A stretch of 64,000 nucleotides of DNA, taken from NCBI RefSeq assembly GCF_000423705.1, contig NZ_AUIM01000004.1, positions 62,001 through 126,000 of the forward strand. Reading direction: 5' to 3'. Below the pieces are notes generated by a model that worked only from the letters and a program-made list of their open reading frames with translations, made no database searches and was not told where the DNA came from. The translations under genes were made by a program, and so were the position numbers. This document shows positions 1 to 8,116 of this stretch, one piece after another; the stretch's first letter is position 1, and every line of letters begins with the position of its first letter. Source of the DNA: Stappia stellulata DSM 5886. Its GTDB lineage: Bacteria; Pseudomonadota; Alphaproteobacteria; Rhizobiales; Stappiaceae.

Positions 1-1
1 G

Positions 2-625
2 CCGGCCCAGCGTGCCGATGTGATTGTCGATCTGCCCGCCGAGGCGAGAACCTTCACCGTCGAGGAAGCGTCGGGTCAGCCCTTCGCGGCGTGCGAATTC
101 GTCCTCGACGGCGATCCCGTGACACGCGCGACGCCGCTCCCGCAGGACATCGCGCTTCCCGCCAATCCACTGCCGATGACCCTCGATATGGACGCGGCCC
201 TGACACAGGACCTCCTGATGGAGGGTGGCGCGATGGGACGCATGAGCGGCGCCATGCTGAAGGGCGCGCAACGCGGCATGCGCGAGCTTGTCGACCAGGG
301 CAAGGTCTGGTCCTTCAACGGGATCGCCGGCACGCATGGCGATCCGGCGATGTTCAAGGTCGCGCGCGGCCGGACGGTGCGCATGCCGATCGTCAACGAC
401 ACGCGATGGCCCCACGCGATGCATGTTCATGGCCACCATTTCAAGGTGCTGTCGCGAAACGGAACGCCGGTACAGCGCGAGGAATGGCGCGACACCGTGC
501 TGACCGATCCTGGCGAGCGCGTCGAGATCGCCTTCGTGGCCGACAATCCGGGAAAATGGATGGTTCATTGTCATATGCTGGAACATCAGGTCGCGGGCAT
601 GATGTCATGGTTCGAGGTCGCCTGA
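2..625 (+). CDS. multicopper oxidase, C-terminal part (5' truncated by window edge)
   Basis: The reading frame is open to the left edge and continues the family upstream of the first start codon, so the gene begins outside the window. What remains (about 207 residues) is the end of the second cupredoxin domain plus the third, which carries the copper ligands. HAMHVHGHHF and WMVHCHMLEHQVAGM match the two C-terminal copper-binding blocks (HxxHxHGH and HCHxxxHxxxxM), so the type 1 and trinuclear sites look intact, with Met as the axial ligand. A methionine-rich stretch just before them (LLMEGGAMGRMSGAML) resembles the segment seen in CueO-like copper oxidases. It was probably an exported cuprous oxidase or laccase-like enzyme, but the Tat signal cannot be seen. 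It is followed after 49 nt by a DUF3144 gene. Confidence 0.9.
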   Translation, partial: PAQRADVIVDLPAEARTFTVEEASGQPFAACEFVLDGDPVTRATPLPQDIALPANPLPMTLDMDAALTQDLLMEGGAMGRMSGAMLKGAQRGMRELVDQGKVWSFNGIAGTHGDPAMFKVARGRTVRMPIVNDTRWPHAMHVHGHHFKVLSRNGTPVQREEWRDTVLTDPGERVEIAFVADNPGKWMVHCHMLEHQVAGMMSWFEVA

Positions 626-674
626 CCGCCCGCGCGCACCACGGAAAACAAAACCAATCAAGGGAACGACACCG

Positions 675-977
675 ATGAGCAATCGCCAGGAACGCCGCGC
701 GGCACGGGCGCAAGGGGACCTCGACACCGCCGGTTTCCTGCAGGTCGCGGCTCGCTTCATCGAGGTGGCCAACCGGGAAAACCGAAAGATCCCGGCGACC
801 GACCTGCATCTCGCCTTCCTGTGGGCGGCCTCGCGCTACAATGCCCATGTCGCCAAGGCGGTGCTCGAGGTCGACGACCATGAGGCCTTCGTGACCCATA
901 TGGTCAAGCAATACACCGAGATGCTGCGCCAGAACCTCGCCGACCCGGAGCTCGATCCGCCGGCAGGGTCCGCCTAA
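675..977 (+). CDS. DUF3144 family protein
   Basis: A 100-residue soluble protein of unknown function. The core FLQVAARFIEVANR, then AFLWAASRYNAHVAK and a C-terminal FVTHMVKQYTEMLRQNL helix match the layout of the DUF3144 family (helical proteins of about 80-100 residues). There is no signal peptide or membrane segment. The start ATG lies 49 nt after the multicopper oxidase, with the AGGGAACGA purine tract just upstream, so the two genes may be cotranscribed. A strong terminator follows 13 nt after the stop. The family name rests on pattern recognition; the role is unknown. Confidence 0.7.
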   Translation: MSNRQERRAARAQGDLDTAGFLQVAARFIEVANRENRKIPATDLHLAFLWAASRYNAHVAKAVLEVDDHEAFVTHMVKQYTEMLRQNLADPELDPPAGSA

Positions 978-990
978 GTCGGCTGCACGC

Positions 991-1032
991 AACCAAAAGC
1001 GCCGCCGGACGACCCCGGCGGCGCTTTTGGTT
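991..1032. terminator. bidirectional rho-independent terminator
   Basis: A perfect 18-bp stem (991-1008 with 1015-1032) and a 6-nt loop. The stem begins AACCAAAAGC and ends GCTTTTGGTT, so each strand has a GC-rich core followed by a T tract. It sits between the stop of the DUF3144 gene (plus) and the stop of the 4Fe-4S protein (minus) and can serve both. Confidence 0.9.
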
Positions 1033-1046
1033 CGGCGAGCGGGCGT

Positions 1047-3086
1047 TCAGTCGTCCTTGAGAAAGTCATCGGCCGAAAGCGGCCCTTTCTCCAGCGCAAG
1101 ATAGTCGTCCGTGGTGGCGATCCTCGGCCGGGACCCGCCGCGCAGCGGTGTATCCGGCATTTCCCATTGCGCCGAGATGCGGCAGTCGTCGCACATCTCG
1201 ATCAGCCGGGTCTGGTCTTCGCGCTGGAACATCCAGTGCTTGCCCGAGAGCTTGTCCCGGATGCGCGCAATCGAGGACTTCGTCCCGAAAGCCTTGCCGC
1301 AAGACACGCAGGTCGCCGGCTCTTCCTCATGCAACACCACCGGGCGAATGGCCTCCGGCGCCGAATTGTAGCGCGGTTCCAGCGTGATCACGTTTTCCGG
1401 GCAGGTCGTCGCGCATAAACCGCATTGCACGCAGGCGGCTTCCGTCAGGCTGACCTGCGGTTTGTCCGGGTTGTCGGCCAGTGCATTTGCCGGGCAGGCG
1501 GAAACGCACGCCAGACACAGCGTGCAGCCATCCGCATCGATGGAGATGCGCCCGTAAGGAGCCGTCTCCGGCAAGCCGATGACCGTCGCCGGCTCCGGCG
1601 CCGACTTGAGGAGCCGTGAAATGGCGCTGCGCGCCACATCGCGCTTGCCGCCGACCGGATCGAAGAGTGCGGGGGCGGCCGGGAGCGGACCGGAGGGAAC
1701 GGTGAAACATCCCGTCAGCTTGTCCGGGTCGGCTTCAAGGGCAAGCGTAAACACGGTGTCGCCATGGTAGCCCATTCCCTCAAGAAGGGCCGTGGAAAGC
1801 GCGATCTCGCGTGAAAGGGCAAGTGTTTCGTCGGCCTGGGATGGCGGGCAGAGGAAGACCATGCGCTTTGCGCCCGCGAGCACCGCGGCGAGCATCGCGT
1901 CATGACCGAAGACCGTGACGGCATGCACGGCGATCGGCAGGACGTTCCCCGGCAGTCCGTCGGAAAACCGCGCCATCGCGTTGATCAGGTCGAGCCCGTG
2001 ACCTTCGTCATGGACCAGGACGATGGGGTCTTTCCCCCCGGCATCGCAATAGGTGCCGACAAGGGTTTGCAGGCGGCGGATCAGCGTGTCGCGCATCGGA
2101 TAGCGATAGGCGACCGCGCCGGTCGGGCAATGTGCCGCACAGGAGCCGCAGCCGCCGCAAATGCCGGGATCGACCTCGATCCGGTCGCCGTTGCCGGTGA
2201 TCGCGCCGGCGGGACAGGCGTCCAGGCATTTTGTGCAGCCGGTCTTGCCGGATCGCCCATGGGCGCAGATCGACGCGTCATACTCCACGTAGACCGGCTT
2301 TTCGAAAGTGCCGACCATGTCGGAGATGTCGAAGAGCGCACGTGCCACCGCAGCCGGATCCTTCGGATCGACACGCATGTAGCCGTCGCGTTTGTTGGGC
2401 GCGGTGACCAGCGGTGTCTCGCCGGAGAGGTCGAGAATGAGGCTGCAAGCCGATTTCGCGCCGTCGCGCGGCATCGCGAATTGCGCGGCGCCGCGCGAGG
2501 ACGGCAGGATCTGCGCGTATGCATCCACCGTCACCGAGAAGGCGCCAAGAGACCCGGTGACCGTGCGGATGCGCCCCGCATGCACCGGAACCTCGAGGAT
2601 GGTGGGCAGAACGAGGTCGGAGGCGTCGCTGAGCAGCAAGGAGACGGACAGCCGACCCTCAAGCGCGCGTGCGGCGTCGAGCGCCTGCTGGCCCTTGCCG
2701 TAGATCAGGCAGACGCCGTCGGAATCGATCGAGCGCAGGGAGGCCGGCTCTCCGGTGACCCCGGCTTCCGCGAGAAGGGCCGAGATCTTCGGGTGCGGAT
2801 CGGTCCCGCGTGCGCACCATCCGGCCCGCTCGCGAATGTTGACGTAGTCGAGCTGCTGGGTCGCGCCCTTTTCTTCCGCCACTTCGTCGAAAAGCGGAGC
2901 TTCCTGCGTACAGCCTATGACGAGCCGTTCACCACTGGCGAGCGCCTTTTCGAAGGCGGCGAGCTGCGAACGGCACAACTGCGTGTGGATGGGGGTCTCC
3001 GCATCGATGCCCTCGATCCGTGCGGGATCGAGGCGCATGGTCTTCTCGCAATCGCACAGGAGAACCCTTGGCTGGGTCGCGGTCAT
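1047..3086 (-). CDS. poly-ferredoxin (4Fe-4S) protein of formate dehydrogenase accessory type
   Basis: A 679-residue iron-sulfur protein. Residues about 280-325 carry one 2[4Fe-4S] ferredoxin module (CTKCLDACP, CGGCGSCAAHCP) and residues about 515-560 a second (CTLCLACVSACP, CVQCGLCATTCP), so four clusters are predicted. The tail (about 590-632) has CVSC ... CDDC pairs, probably a zinc or extra metal site. The N-terminal region (CDCEKT, LVIGCTQEAP) resembles the start of HdrA-like proteins. The open frame extends further upstream, but I start at ATG 3086, which has GGAGGAATTC immediately before it and opens the conserved sequence. It is divergent from DUF3305 and DUF3306 genes, a combination known next to formate dehydrogenases. 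A role in electron transfer to, or maturation of, a molybdoenzyme is inference; no dehydrogenase subunit is in the window. Confidence 0.88.
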   Translation of the reverse strand: MTATQPRVLLCDCEKTMRLDPARIEGIDAETPIHTQLCRSQLAAFEKALASGERLVIGCTQEAPLFDEVAEEKGATQQLDYVNIRERAGWCARGTDPHPKISALLAEAGVTGEPASLRSIDSDGVCLIYGKGQQALDAARALEGRLSVSLLLSDASDLVLPTILEVPVHAGRIRTVTGSLGAFSVTVDAYAQILPSSRGAAQFAMPRDGAKSACSLILDLSGETPLVTAPNKRDGYMRVDPKDPAAVARALFDISDMVGTFEKPVYVEYDASICAHGRSGKTGCTKCLDACPAGAITGNGDRIEVDPGICGGCGSCAAHCPTGAVAYRYPMRDTLIRRLQTLVGTYCDAGGKDPIVLVHDEGHGLDLINAMARFSDGLPGNVLPIAVHAVTVFGHDAMLAAVLAGAKRMVFLCPPSQADETLALSREIALSTALLEGMGYHGDTVFTLALEADPDKLTGCFTVPSGPLPAAPALFDPVGGKRDVARSAISRLLKSAPEPATVIGLPETAPYGRISIDADGCTLCLACVSACPANALADNPDKPQVSLTEAACVQCGLCATTCPENVITLEPRYNSAPEAIRPVVLHEEEPATCVSCGKAFGTKSSIARIRDKLSGKHWMFQREDQTRLIEMCDDCRISAQWEMPDTPLRGGSRPRIATTDDYLALEKGPLSADDFLKDD

Positions 3087-3351
3087 GAATTCCTCCGTCG
3101 CGGAAACGCCGGGCCGCCCGGCGGCGCGTTCCCTCAGCTTGTCGTTTTGCCGCGAAGATAGCGCAGATGATCCGGATTTTCCTAACCGAGATTGCCTTTC
3201 GCGAAAATCGGCAAGCCGGCGAGAGGACGCAGCGTTTGCGGCGCGCGACAGACATTGTCTTTCCGCGTTCCAGGCCCCAAAATCACCGGGTGTCCGCAAG
3301 GCGGGCAAAGCCGGCACCGAGCGTGCCGGACAACGGATCTGGGAGTTTTGC

Positions 3352-3888
3352 GTGGAACGGGAAGTGTCAGCCATGCTCGGGGTCGTGCTGGAGCGTCGTC
3401 CGGCAACATCGCGATGGGTCGATTGGGTCTGGGCCGTCCCCGAGGTCATCGCAGATGCGCCGCCGACCGATGGATGGCGCGAGATCGCGCGCGACGGCGA
3501 GACGAGGCGCTATCTGTCGGCGCCCCACGCGCTGACCCTGCATCACAAGATGGTCGAGGCCTACGACAGCAACATCGAGACCGGCGAACCTTGCGTGTGG
3601 GCGCTGCTCGAAGCGACCGACGGCTCTCGCGAACCGGGTTGGCGCGTGTTCGCAGTGACAGCCGATCCCTACGAAGCGCAAGGGTTTCTGGAGCGCCCGG
3701 ACAGTCTGGTCGAGCGGGTTGCGATGCCGCCGGCCACCGTTGCCTGGATGGCGCGCTTCCTCGCCGCGATTCCCGAGGCGCCGGCCTTCAAGAAGCGTCG
3801 CCGCACGAAAGCCGTGGAGGAGCGGCAGATTTTCGGCAAGGCTCCCATCTTCAATTCCGACGGGGGACCGGAGGAGGGGGGCGCATGA
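3352..3888 (+). CDS. DUF3305 domain protein
   Basis: A 178-residue soluble protein matching DUF3305: an N-terminal VVLERRPATSRW block, W-rich first half, HHKMVEAYDSNIE, then EPGWRVFAVTADPYEA and FLERPDSLVERVAMP. The family is found beside 4Fe-4S proteins and formate dehydrogenases; its biochemical function is unknown. GTG at 3352 is chosen because GGGAG lies six bases upstream; ATG 3373 (171 residues) is the alternative. The stop overlaps the ATG of the DUF3306 gene (ATGA), so the two are translationally coupled. It is divergent from the poly-ferredoxin gene across about 265 bp, which must hold the promoters for both directions. Confidence 0.8.
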   Translation: MEREVSAMLGVVLERRPATSRWVDWVWAVPEVIADAPPTDGWREIARDGETRRYLSAPHALTLHHKMVEAYDSNIETGEPCVWALLEATDGSREPGWRVFAVTADPYEAQGFLERPDSLVERVAMPPATVAWMARFLAAIPEAPAFKKRRRTKAVEERQIFGKAPIFNSDGGPEEGGA

Positions 3889-4634
3889 GTGCCGACCGAA
3901 ACGACACGCGCAATGACGGGGAGACCGGATTTCTGAGCCGCTGGTCCCAGCGCAAGCGCGCCGTTCAGCGCGAGCGCGAGGAAGGGGCAGAGGCGCAGGC
4001 CGGCACCGATCCGCAGCGAGAGGAAGAGGCCGCGGAGGCGAAAGCCGAGACCGCCCGCATCGAAGAGGCCAACCAGGCAGCGGCAGAGGCCGTCGACCTG
4101 GAGACGCTCGAATTCGAGTCCGACTATTCCGTCTTCTTGAAAGACGGTGTTTCAAAGCAGCTGAAGAATGCGGCGCTGCGCAAGTTGTGGCGCTCGAACC
4201 CGGTTCTTGCATGTGTCGACGGGCTGAATGACTACGATCAGGATTTCCGCACGGTCGAACCGCTTGTCGGAGCGCTGAAGTCTTCCTGGCAGGTCGGCAA
4301 TGGCTACGGCTGGATGGAGGAGCGCGACAAGGCCGAGACGGCTGCAAAGGCGGTGGCCGACGCGGATGCGCCGGCGCTGGACGCGGAAGCCGCGGTCGCG
4401 CCTTCGGATGACGCAAATGTCGGGCAAGCGGAAGGCGAAGCGGGGCCGGAGCCGCAGGCGGAGACATTGGCCGACGCCGGCGCATCGCAGCCGTTGCAGG
4501 GCGAGGCGATCCCGGATGCGAACCTCGCGGAAGAGAGCGGCAGGCCCCTGGCCGGGCCGGTCCGGGAGGGCGCGGCGGACAGGCAGCCGGATCAGCCGCC
4601 ACGACCGGCGCGCAAGCGGATGCGCTTCAGCTGA
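3885..4634 (+). CDS. DUF3306 domain protein
   Basis: A 249-residue protein matching DUF3306. The N-terminus has the typical GFLSRWSQRKR. A long acidic, Ala/Glu-rich low-complexity region follows, then the conserved core FESDYSVFLKDGVSKQLKNAALRKLWRSNPVL and LNDYDQDF. The C-terminal third is another Ala/Glu/Pro-rich disordered tail ending in basic residues. It has no signal peptide. The ATG overlaps the DUF3305 stop by four bases. The context is formate dehydrogenase accessory genes, with moaA (cofactor synthesis) 0.4 kb downstream on the opposite strand. Its function is unknown; a maturation or scaffold role is only inferred from neighbours. Confidence 0.78.
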   Translation: MSADRNDTRNDGETGFLSRWSQRKRAVQREREEGAEAQAGTDPQREEEAAEAKAETARIEEANQAAAEAVDLETLEFESDYSVFLKDGVSKQLKNAALRKLWRSNPVLACVDGLNDYDQDFRTVEPLVGALKSSWQVGNGYGWMEERDKAETAAKAVADADAPALDAEAAVAPSDDANVGQAEGEAGPEPQAETLADAGASQPLQGEAIPDANLAEESGRPLAGPVREGAADRQPDQPPRPARKRMRFS

Positions 4635-4699
4635 GAGCCCTTTGACGCTGCCGCCGGCCGCATCCCCCCGGCGTGTGCAGGGCAGGGGCGGACGGCGCG

Positions 4700-5032
4700 C
4701 TACCGCTGCGGGGGGAACTGCGCCCGGCAGTAGCTGACCGCGCGCGCCTTGAAAGCGTCATGCTGCGTGTCGTCGATCACACGATCCTTGCGCATCTGGT
4801 CCACCGCGCCGATGCGCTCCGTGAGGCAGGCGGCGAGTTGCGGATTTTGGGCAAGGGCTTCGGCATCGTCCGGGGCGAGGTGTTCGAACGGGGTGAGGGC
4901 AACACCGGCAAAGCCAACGCGGCCGATCCACACGATGGCCAGAACGGCTGCACCGGCCACGGCCAGAGCTGACAGGCGCGCGACGGGTCGGTCGAGCAGT
5001 GGGCTTTCGGGCCCGCTCCTGTTTTTTGCCAT
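4700..5032 (-). CDS. small membrane-anchored protein downstream of moaA
   Basis: A 110-residue protein I do not recognise. It has a short basic N-terminus, one membrane segment (about residues 21-48, ALAVAGAAVLAIVWIGRVGFAG), and a soluble C-terminal half with two cysteines (AACLTERI, SYCRAQF), probably periplasmic. ATG 5032 lies four bases after the moaA stop. An in-frame GTG at 5053 would overlap moaA. The tight spacing implies cotranscription and perhaps translational coupling with moaA. Whether it works in molybdenum cofactor metabolism cannot be told from the sequence. Confidence 0.6.
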   Translation of the reverse strand: MAKNRSGPESPLLDRPVARLSALAVAGAAVLAIVWIGRVGFAGVALTPFEHLAPDDAEALAQNPQLAACLTERIGAVDQMRKDRVIDDTQHDAFKARAVSYCRAQFPPQR

Positions 5033-5036
5033 GGCC

Positions 5037-6038
5037 TCAGCCGCCGGTGACACTCATGTGCCGGGTCACCGCAGGCTGACGGGTCTGCCGGTCGATCACG
5101 AAGTCATGCCCCTTCGGCTTGCGTCCGATGGCCTCGTCGATGGCGTCGTTCAGCAGCTCGTCGCTTTCCGAGGCACGCAGCGCCGCGCGCAGGTCCGCGC
5201 TGTCGTCCTGCCCGAGGCACATGTAGAGCATGCCCGTGCAGGTGACCCGCACCCGGTTGCAGCTTTCGCAGAAATTGTGGGTCATCGGCGTGATGAAGCC
5301 GACGCGGCCTCCGGTTTCCGCAACACTGACGTAGCGGGCCGGGCCGCCGGTCTTGTAGGGAATGTCGTCCAGCGTGAAGGCTTCCGCCATGCGCGCGCGC
5401 ACCGTGGAGAGCGGCAGGTACTGGTCGGTGCGGTCCTCGTTGATCTCGCCGAGGGGCATCGTCTCGATCAGTGTGAGATCGTAGCCCTGCTCGTGGCACC
5501 ATTGCATCATCTGCAGGATTTCATGCTCGTTGACGCCCTTGAGCGCCACCATATTGATCTTCACCTTCAGCCCGGCGGCGGTTGCGGCGCGCAATCCGTC
5601 CATCACCTTGCCGAGATCGCCCCAGCGGGTGATTGCCTTGAACTTCGCGGTGTCCAGCGTGTCGATCGAGACATTGATGCGGCGCACGCCGCAGTCGTAG
5701 AGCTCCTGGGCAAAGCGCGACAGCTGCGAGCCGTTGGTGGTGATGGTCAGCTCTTCCAGCGCGCCGCTGTCCAGATGGCGCGACAGGCTGCGGATCAGGC
5801 TCATGATGTTCTTGCGCACCAGCGGCTCTCCGCCGGTCAGACGCAGCTTGCGCACGCCTTTCTCGATGAAGGCGGAGCACAGCCGGTCGAGTTCCTCCAG
5901 GCTCAGAACCTCGCGCTTGGGCAGAAACGTCATGTCTTCCGCCATGCAATAGACACAGCGAAAGTCGCAGCGGTCGGTCACCGACACGCGCAAATAGCTG
6001 ACTTCTCGTCCGAAGGGGTCGATCATCGGCTGGGACAT
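5037..6038 (-). CDS. moaA: GTP 3',8-cyclase MoaA
   Basis: A radical-SAM enzyme that with MoaC converts GTP to cyclic pyranopterin monophosphate, the first step of molybdenum cofactor synthesis. The predicted protein has 333 residues. The N-terminal cluster motif is C24-x3-C28-x2-C31 (CDFRCVYC), with [11 protein letters not shown] as the SAM-binding GGE. The C-terminal cluster motif is [13 protein letters not shown]. The C-terminus ends in the conserved GG dipeptide. ATG 6038 is chosen ([13 protein letters not shown], with GAGGAAACG upstream); the longer open frame adds unrelated residues. It fits the nearby molybdoenzyme accessory genes. Divergent from the DUF971 gene across a 281-bp spacer. 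Confidence 0.97.
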   Translation of the reverse strand: MSQPMIDPFGREVSYLRVSVTDRCDFRCVYCMAEDMTFLPKREVLSLEELDRLCSAFIEKGVRKLRLTGGEPLVRKNIMSLIRSLSRHLDSGALEELTITTNGSQLSRFAQELYDCGVRRINVSIDTLDTAKFKAITRWGDLGKVMDGLRAATAAGLKVKINMVALKGVNEHEILQMMQWCHEQGYDLTLIETMPLGEINEDRTDQYLPLSTVRARMAEAFTLDDIPYKTGGPARYVSVAETGGRVGFITPMTHNFCESCNRVRVTCTGMLYMCLGQDDSADLRAALRASESDELLNDAIDEAIGRKPKGHDFVIDRQTRQPAVTRHMSVTGG

Positions 6039-6319
6039 TTCCGTTTCCTCAACTGGGTGAAGGCGCGCCTGCGTGCTGCGGCCAAATCCCGATATGCGGC
6101 CCGCCGCAACAGGTGCGACTTTGTGTTCTTCAGGGCAAGGTAGCGGAATGGCGCCTCGCGTCAATTGCCGCGAGCGGCGAATTCGCCCTTCTCATGAGCT
6201 GCGGAGGCGATGATGAGCGAGTGCAGCGCGACGGGCTTGCCGCGGGCCGTCGACACGTTATGGTCCGCAGCGTGTTTGCAGCCCCGACAGGGGCGGTTTT
6301 GATGGAGAGGATCTTTCCC

Positions 6320-6691
6320 GTGACTGACAGCAAGCCCTGGCCGACAGAGATCCGTCTCGCCAAGGACAAGACGCAACTGACCGTTGCCTTCGACACGGGC
6401 GAAAGCCACACGTTCGATGCCGAGTACCTGCGGGTGTGTTCGCCCTCCGCCGAGGTGCAGGGCCATTCGCCCGCGCAGAAGCAGACGGTTCCGGGCAAGC
6501 GCGGCGTCGGCATCATGAAGATCGAGCCCGTGGGCAATTATGCGGTGCGCATCCATTTCGACGACCTGCACAACACCGGGATCTTCTCGTGGGACTATTT
6601 CCTGAAGCTCGGGGCCAACCGCGAGGAGATGTGGGGCGGGTATCTGAAGGACCTGGAGGCGAAGGGGCTTTCCCGGGACCCGAAACGCTGA
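6320..6691 (+). CDS. DUF971 (gamma-butyrobetaine hydroxylase-like N-terminal domain) protein
   Basis: A 123-residue stand-alone DUF971 domain: WPTEIRLAKDKTQLTVAFD, FDAEYLRVCSPSAEVQGH, a central IMKIEPVGNYAVRIHFDD and IFSWDYFLKLGA. The same fold forms the zinc-binding N-terminus of gamma-butyrobetaine hydroxylase; single-domain versions have been linked to iron-sulfur cluster carriers. I start at GTG 6320, because GGAGAGG lies nine bases upstream and translation opens MTDSKPWPTEIRL. An in-frame ATG at 6302 has no comparable ribosome site. It is divergent from moaA, an iron-sulfur enzyme, so cluster delivery is plausible but inferred. Confidence 0.82.
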   Translation: MTDSKPWPTEIRLAKDKTQLTVAFDTGESHTFDAEYLRVCSPSAEVQGHSPAQKQTVPGKRGVGIMKIEPVGNYAVRIHFDDLHNTGIFSWDYFLKLGANREEMWGGYLKDLEAKGLSRDPKR

Positions 6692-6778
6692 TCGCGCGGC
6701 CGGAGCCGCGCTTGCGCGTCGACAAAGCGGCGGAATCAGGCCAATAATCGGGGTCTGGACCCATCGGAGATCTGTGTC

Positions 6779-7471
6779 GTGCGCCAAGGTCATGAACGTC
6801 GTTCTCGCGAAGGAGGTCTCCTGACCCGTCGCGCCCTTGTGATCGGCCTGCCGTTTCTGCTTGCCGCATGCCAGTCGAGGGGCCGCTCCATCGAGGCCGC
6901 CGGCCTGACCCCGCGCGCCGATGGCACGCCGGATTACGCGCTTGCCTATGCCGCGCGCACCGACGGCGGCTTTCGCATTCCGGCCGTCCCCTGGCAGGAG
7001 TTCGACCCGAAATACCTGCGGCAGTCGGTGCGATACGTGACCCGAGAAGAGCCCGGAACGGTCATCGTCGATCCGGCGAACAAGTTCCTGTATCTGGTCG
7101 AGCCGGGCGGACGGGCGTTGCGCTACGGCATCGGCGTGGGACGCGCGGGCTTTGCCTGGTCGGGCGATGCGACCATTCGCTTCAAGCGTGCGTGGCCGAA
7201 GTGGTTTCCGCCCGACGAGATGATCGCGCGCGACCCGAAGCTCGAGAAATACCGCAACGGTCAGGATGGCGGCCCCCGCAATCCCATCGGCGCGCGCGGG
7301 CTGTATCTCTGGCAGGGCAATGTCGACACGCTCTACCGCATTCACGGCACGAACCAGCCGCGCAGCATAGGCACGAATGCGTCCTCCGGCTGTATCCGCA
7401 TGTGGCAGCAGGATGTGATCGACCTGCATTCGCGGGTCAAGGTCGGTGCCAAGGTTGTCGTGCTCGGCTGA
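6779..7471 (+). CDS. L,D-transpeptidase (YkuD/ErfK family), predicted lipoprotein
   Basis: A periplasmic enzyme that forms or edits 3-3 peptidoglycan cross-links or attaches proteins to peptidoglycan. It has 230 residues from GTG 6779. The N-terminus has a twin-arginine-like TRRALVIGLPFLLAAC with a lipobox (LLAAC). The YkuD domain fills the second half, with H189 (HGTNQP) and catalytic C205 in SSGCIRM. GTG 6779 has GGAG nine bases upstream. A perfect AAGGAGGT at 6810-6817 instead sits just before CTG 6821, which would give a shorter signal peptide beginning TRRALV. It is paralogous to the enzyme at 8117-8707. Convergent with the cytochrome c gene, only 25 bp apart. Confidence 0.93.
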   Translation: MRQGHERRSREGGLLTRRALVIGLPFLLAACQSRGRSIEAAGLTPRADGTPDYALAYAARTDGGFRIPAVPWQEFDPKYLRQSVRYVTREEPGTVIVDPANKFLYLVEPGGRALRYGIGVGRAGFAWSGDATIRFKRAWPKWFPPDEMIARDPKLEKYRNGQDGGPRNPIGARGLYLWQGNVDTLYRIHGTNQPRSIGTNASSGCIRMWQQDVIDLHSRVKVGAKVVVLG

Positions 7472-7496
7472 GGCGGCCCCGCCACCGCCCTGTTGC

Positions 7497-7943
7497 TCAG
7501 GGGTCTTTCAGGCTTTGCGCATAGGCGACGATCGCTTCGACGTCGTCGATCTTCAGCACCATTTCCTCGATCGTCGCGGGCTGGTCGGGCGGACGCTTTG
7601 CGTCTCCGTCGAAGCGGATATGCGCGGGATGCGGCCGGCGCGCGTGGAATGTCTCGAACCGGTCCCGCCAGTCGTCGAGCGCCTTGACCATGATCATGAA
7701 GGACGGCGTGGAGGAAATCCCGCTCATCCGGTCGTCCGGCGAAACCACATGGCAGCGCGCGCAATGAAGCTTCGACAGCGCCTCGCCCCGGTTTGCAAGT
7801 GCCGGATCCGCCCGAGCCTGGAGCGGCAGCAGCACCGCCGTTGCGAAGAGGAGCAGGACGGCGTGCAGGCGCGCCGCGGCTTCGGGAAACCGGCTTCCCG
7901 AAGCGCCGCGCCGCAGGTGAGGGCGTCTTTCGTCCTGTTTCAT
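7497..7943 (-). CDS. c-type cytochrome (single CXXCH)
   Basis: A 148-residue secreted monohaem cytochrome c. A basic, Arg-rich N-terminus precedes a hydrophobic export segment (about residues 28-43, ending LPLQARA). The haem-binding CARCH is at residues 61-65 and several Met residues (SFMIMVKAL) could supply the sixth ligand. The C-terminus VEAIVAYAQSLKD is the usual last helix of class I cytochromes. ATG 7943 has GGAGGT upstream; the open frame extends 12 codons further but without a better start. It lies between two L,D-transpeptidase genes. Its electron partners are unknown. Confidence 0.85.
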   Translation of the reverse strand: MKQDERRPHLRRGASGSRFPEAAARLHAVLLLFATAVLLPLQARADPALANRGEALSKLHCARCHVVSPDDRMSGISSTPSFMIMVKALDDWRDRFETFHARRPHPAHIRFDGDAKRPPDQPATIEEMVLKIDDVEAIVAYAQSLKDP

Positions 7944-8052
7944 TCCGACCTCCGCCGAAACATCGCGTCCCTTTTGCAAGGTACCGCGTTTTTTCCGCAG
8001 ACGGGAGTCGCAAGGCCTCGGGGGCCGGACGGAGCTTCGGTTCCGGACAACG

Positions 8053-8078
8053 AAAAAGGGCCGGCGCTGTGCCGGCCC
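8053..8078 (-). terminator. rho-independent terminator after the L,D-transpeptidase gene
   Basis: An 8-bp perfect stem GGGCCGGC/GCCGGCCC (8058-8065 with 8071-8078). Read on the minus strand it is followed by five T (8057-8053). It lies 39 bp downstream of the stop of the minus-strand L,D-transpeptidase gene and upstream of the cytochrome c gene. Confidence 0.8.
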
Positions 8079-8116
8079 GTTCTCAAGATGTCTTGTGGCG
8101 CAGTGCGGGAGACCCG

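Noticed and set aside
6039-6319. molybdenum-cofactor riboswitch before moaA
   Set aside because: No recognisable aptamer consensus; only a short GCCCC/GGGGC hairpin near the DUF971 start on the other strand.
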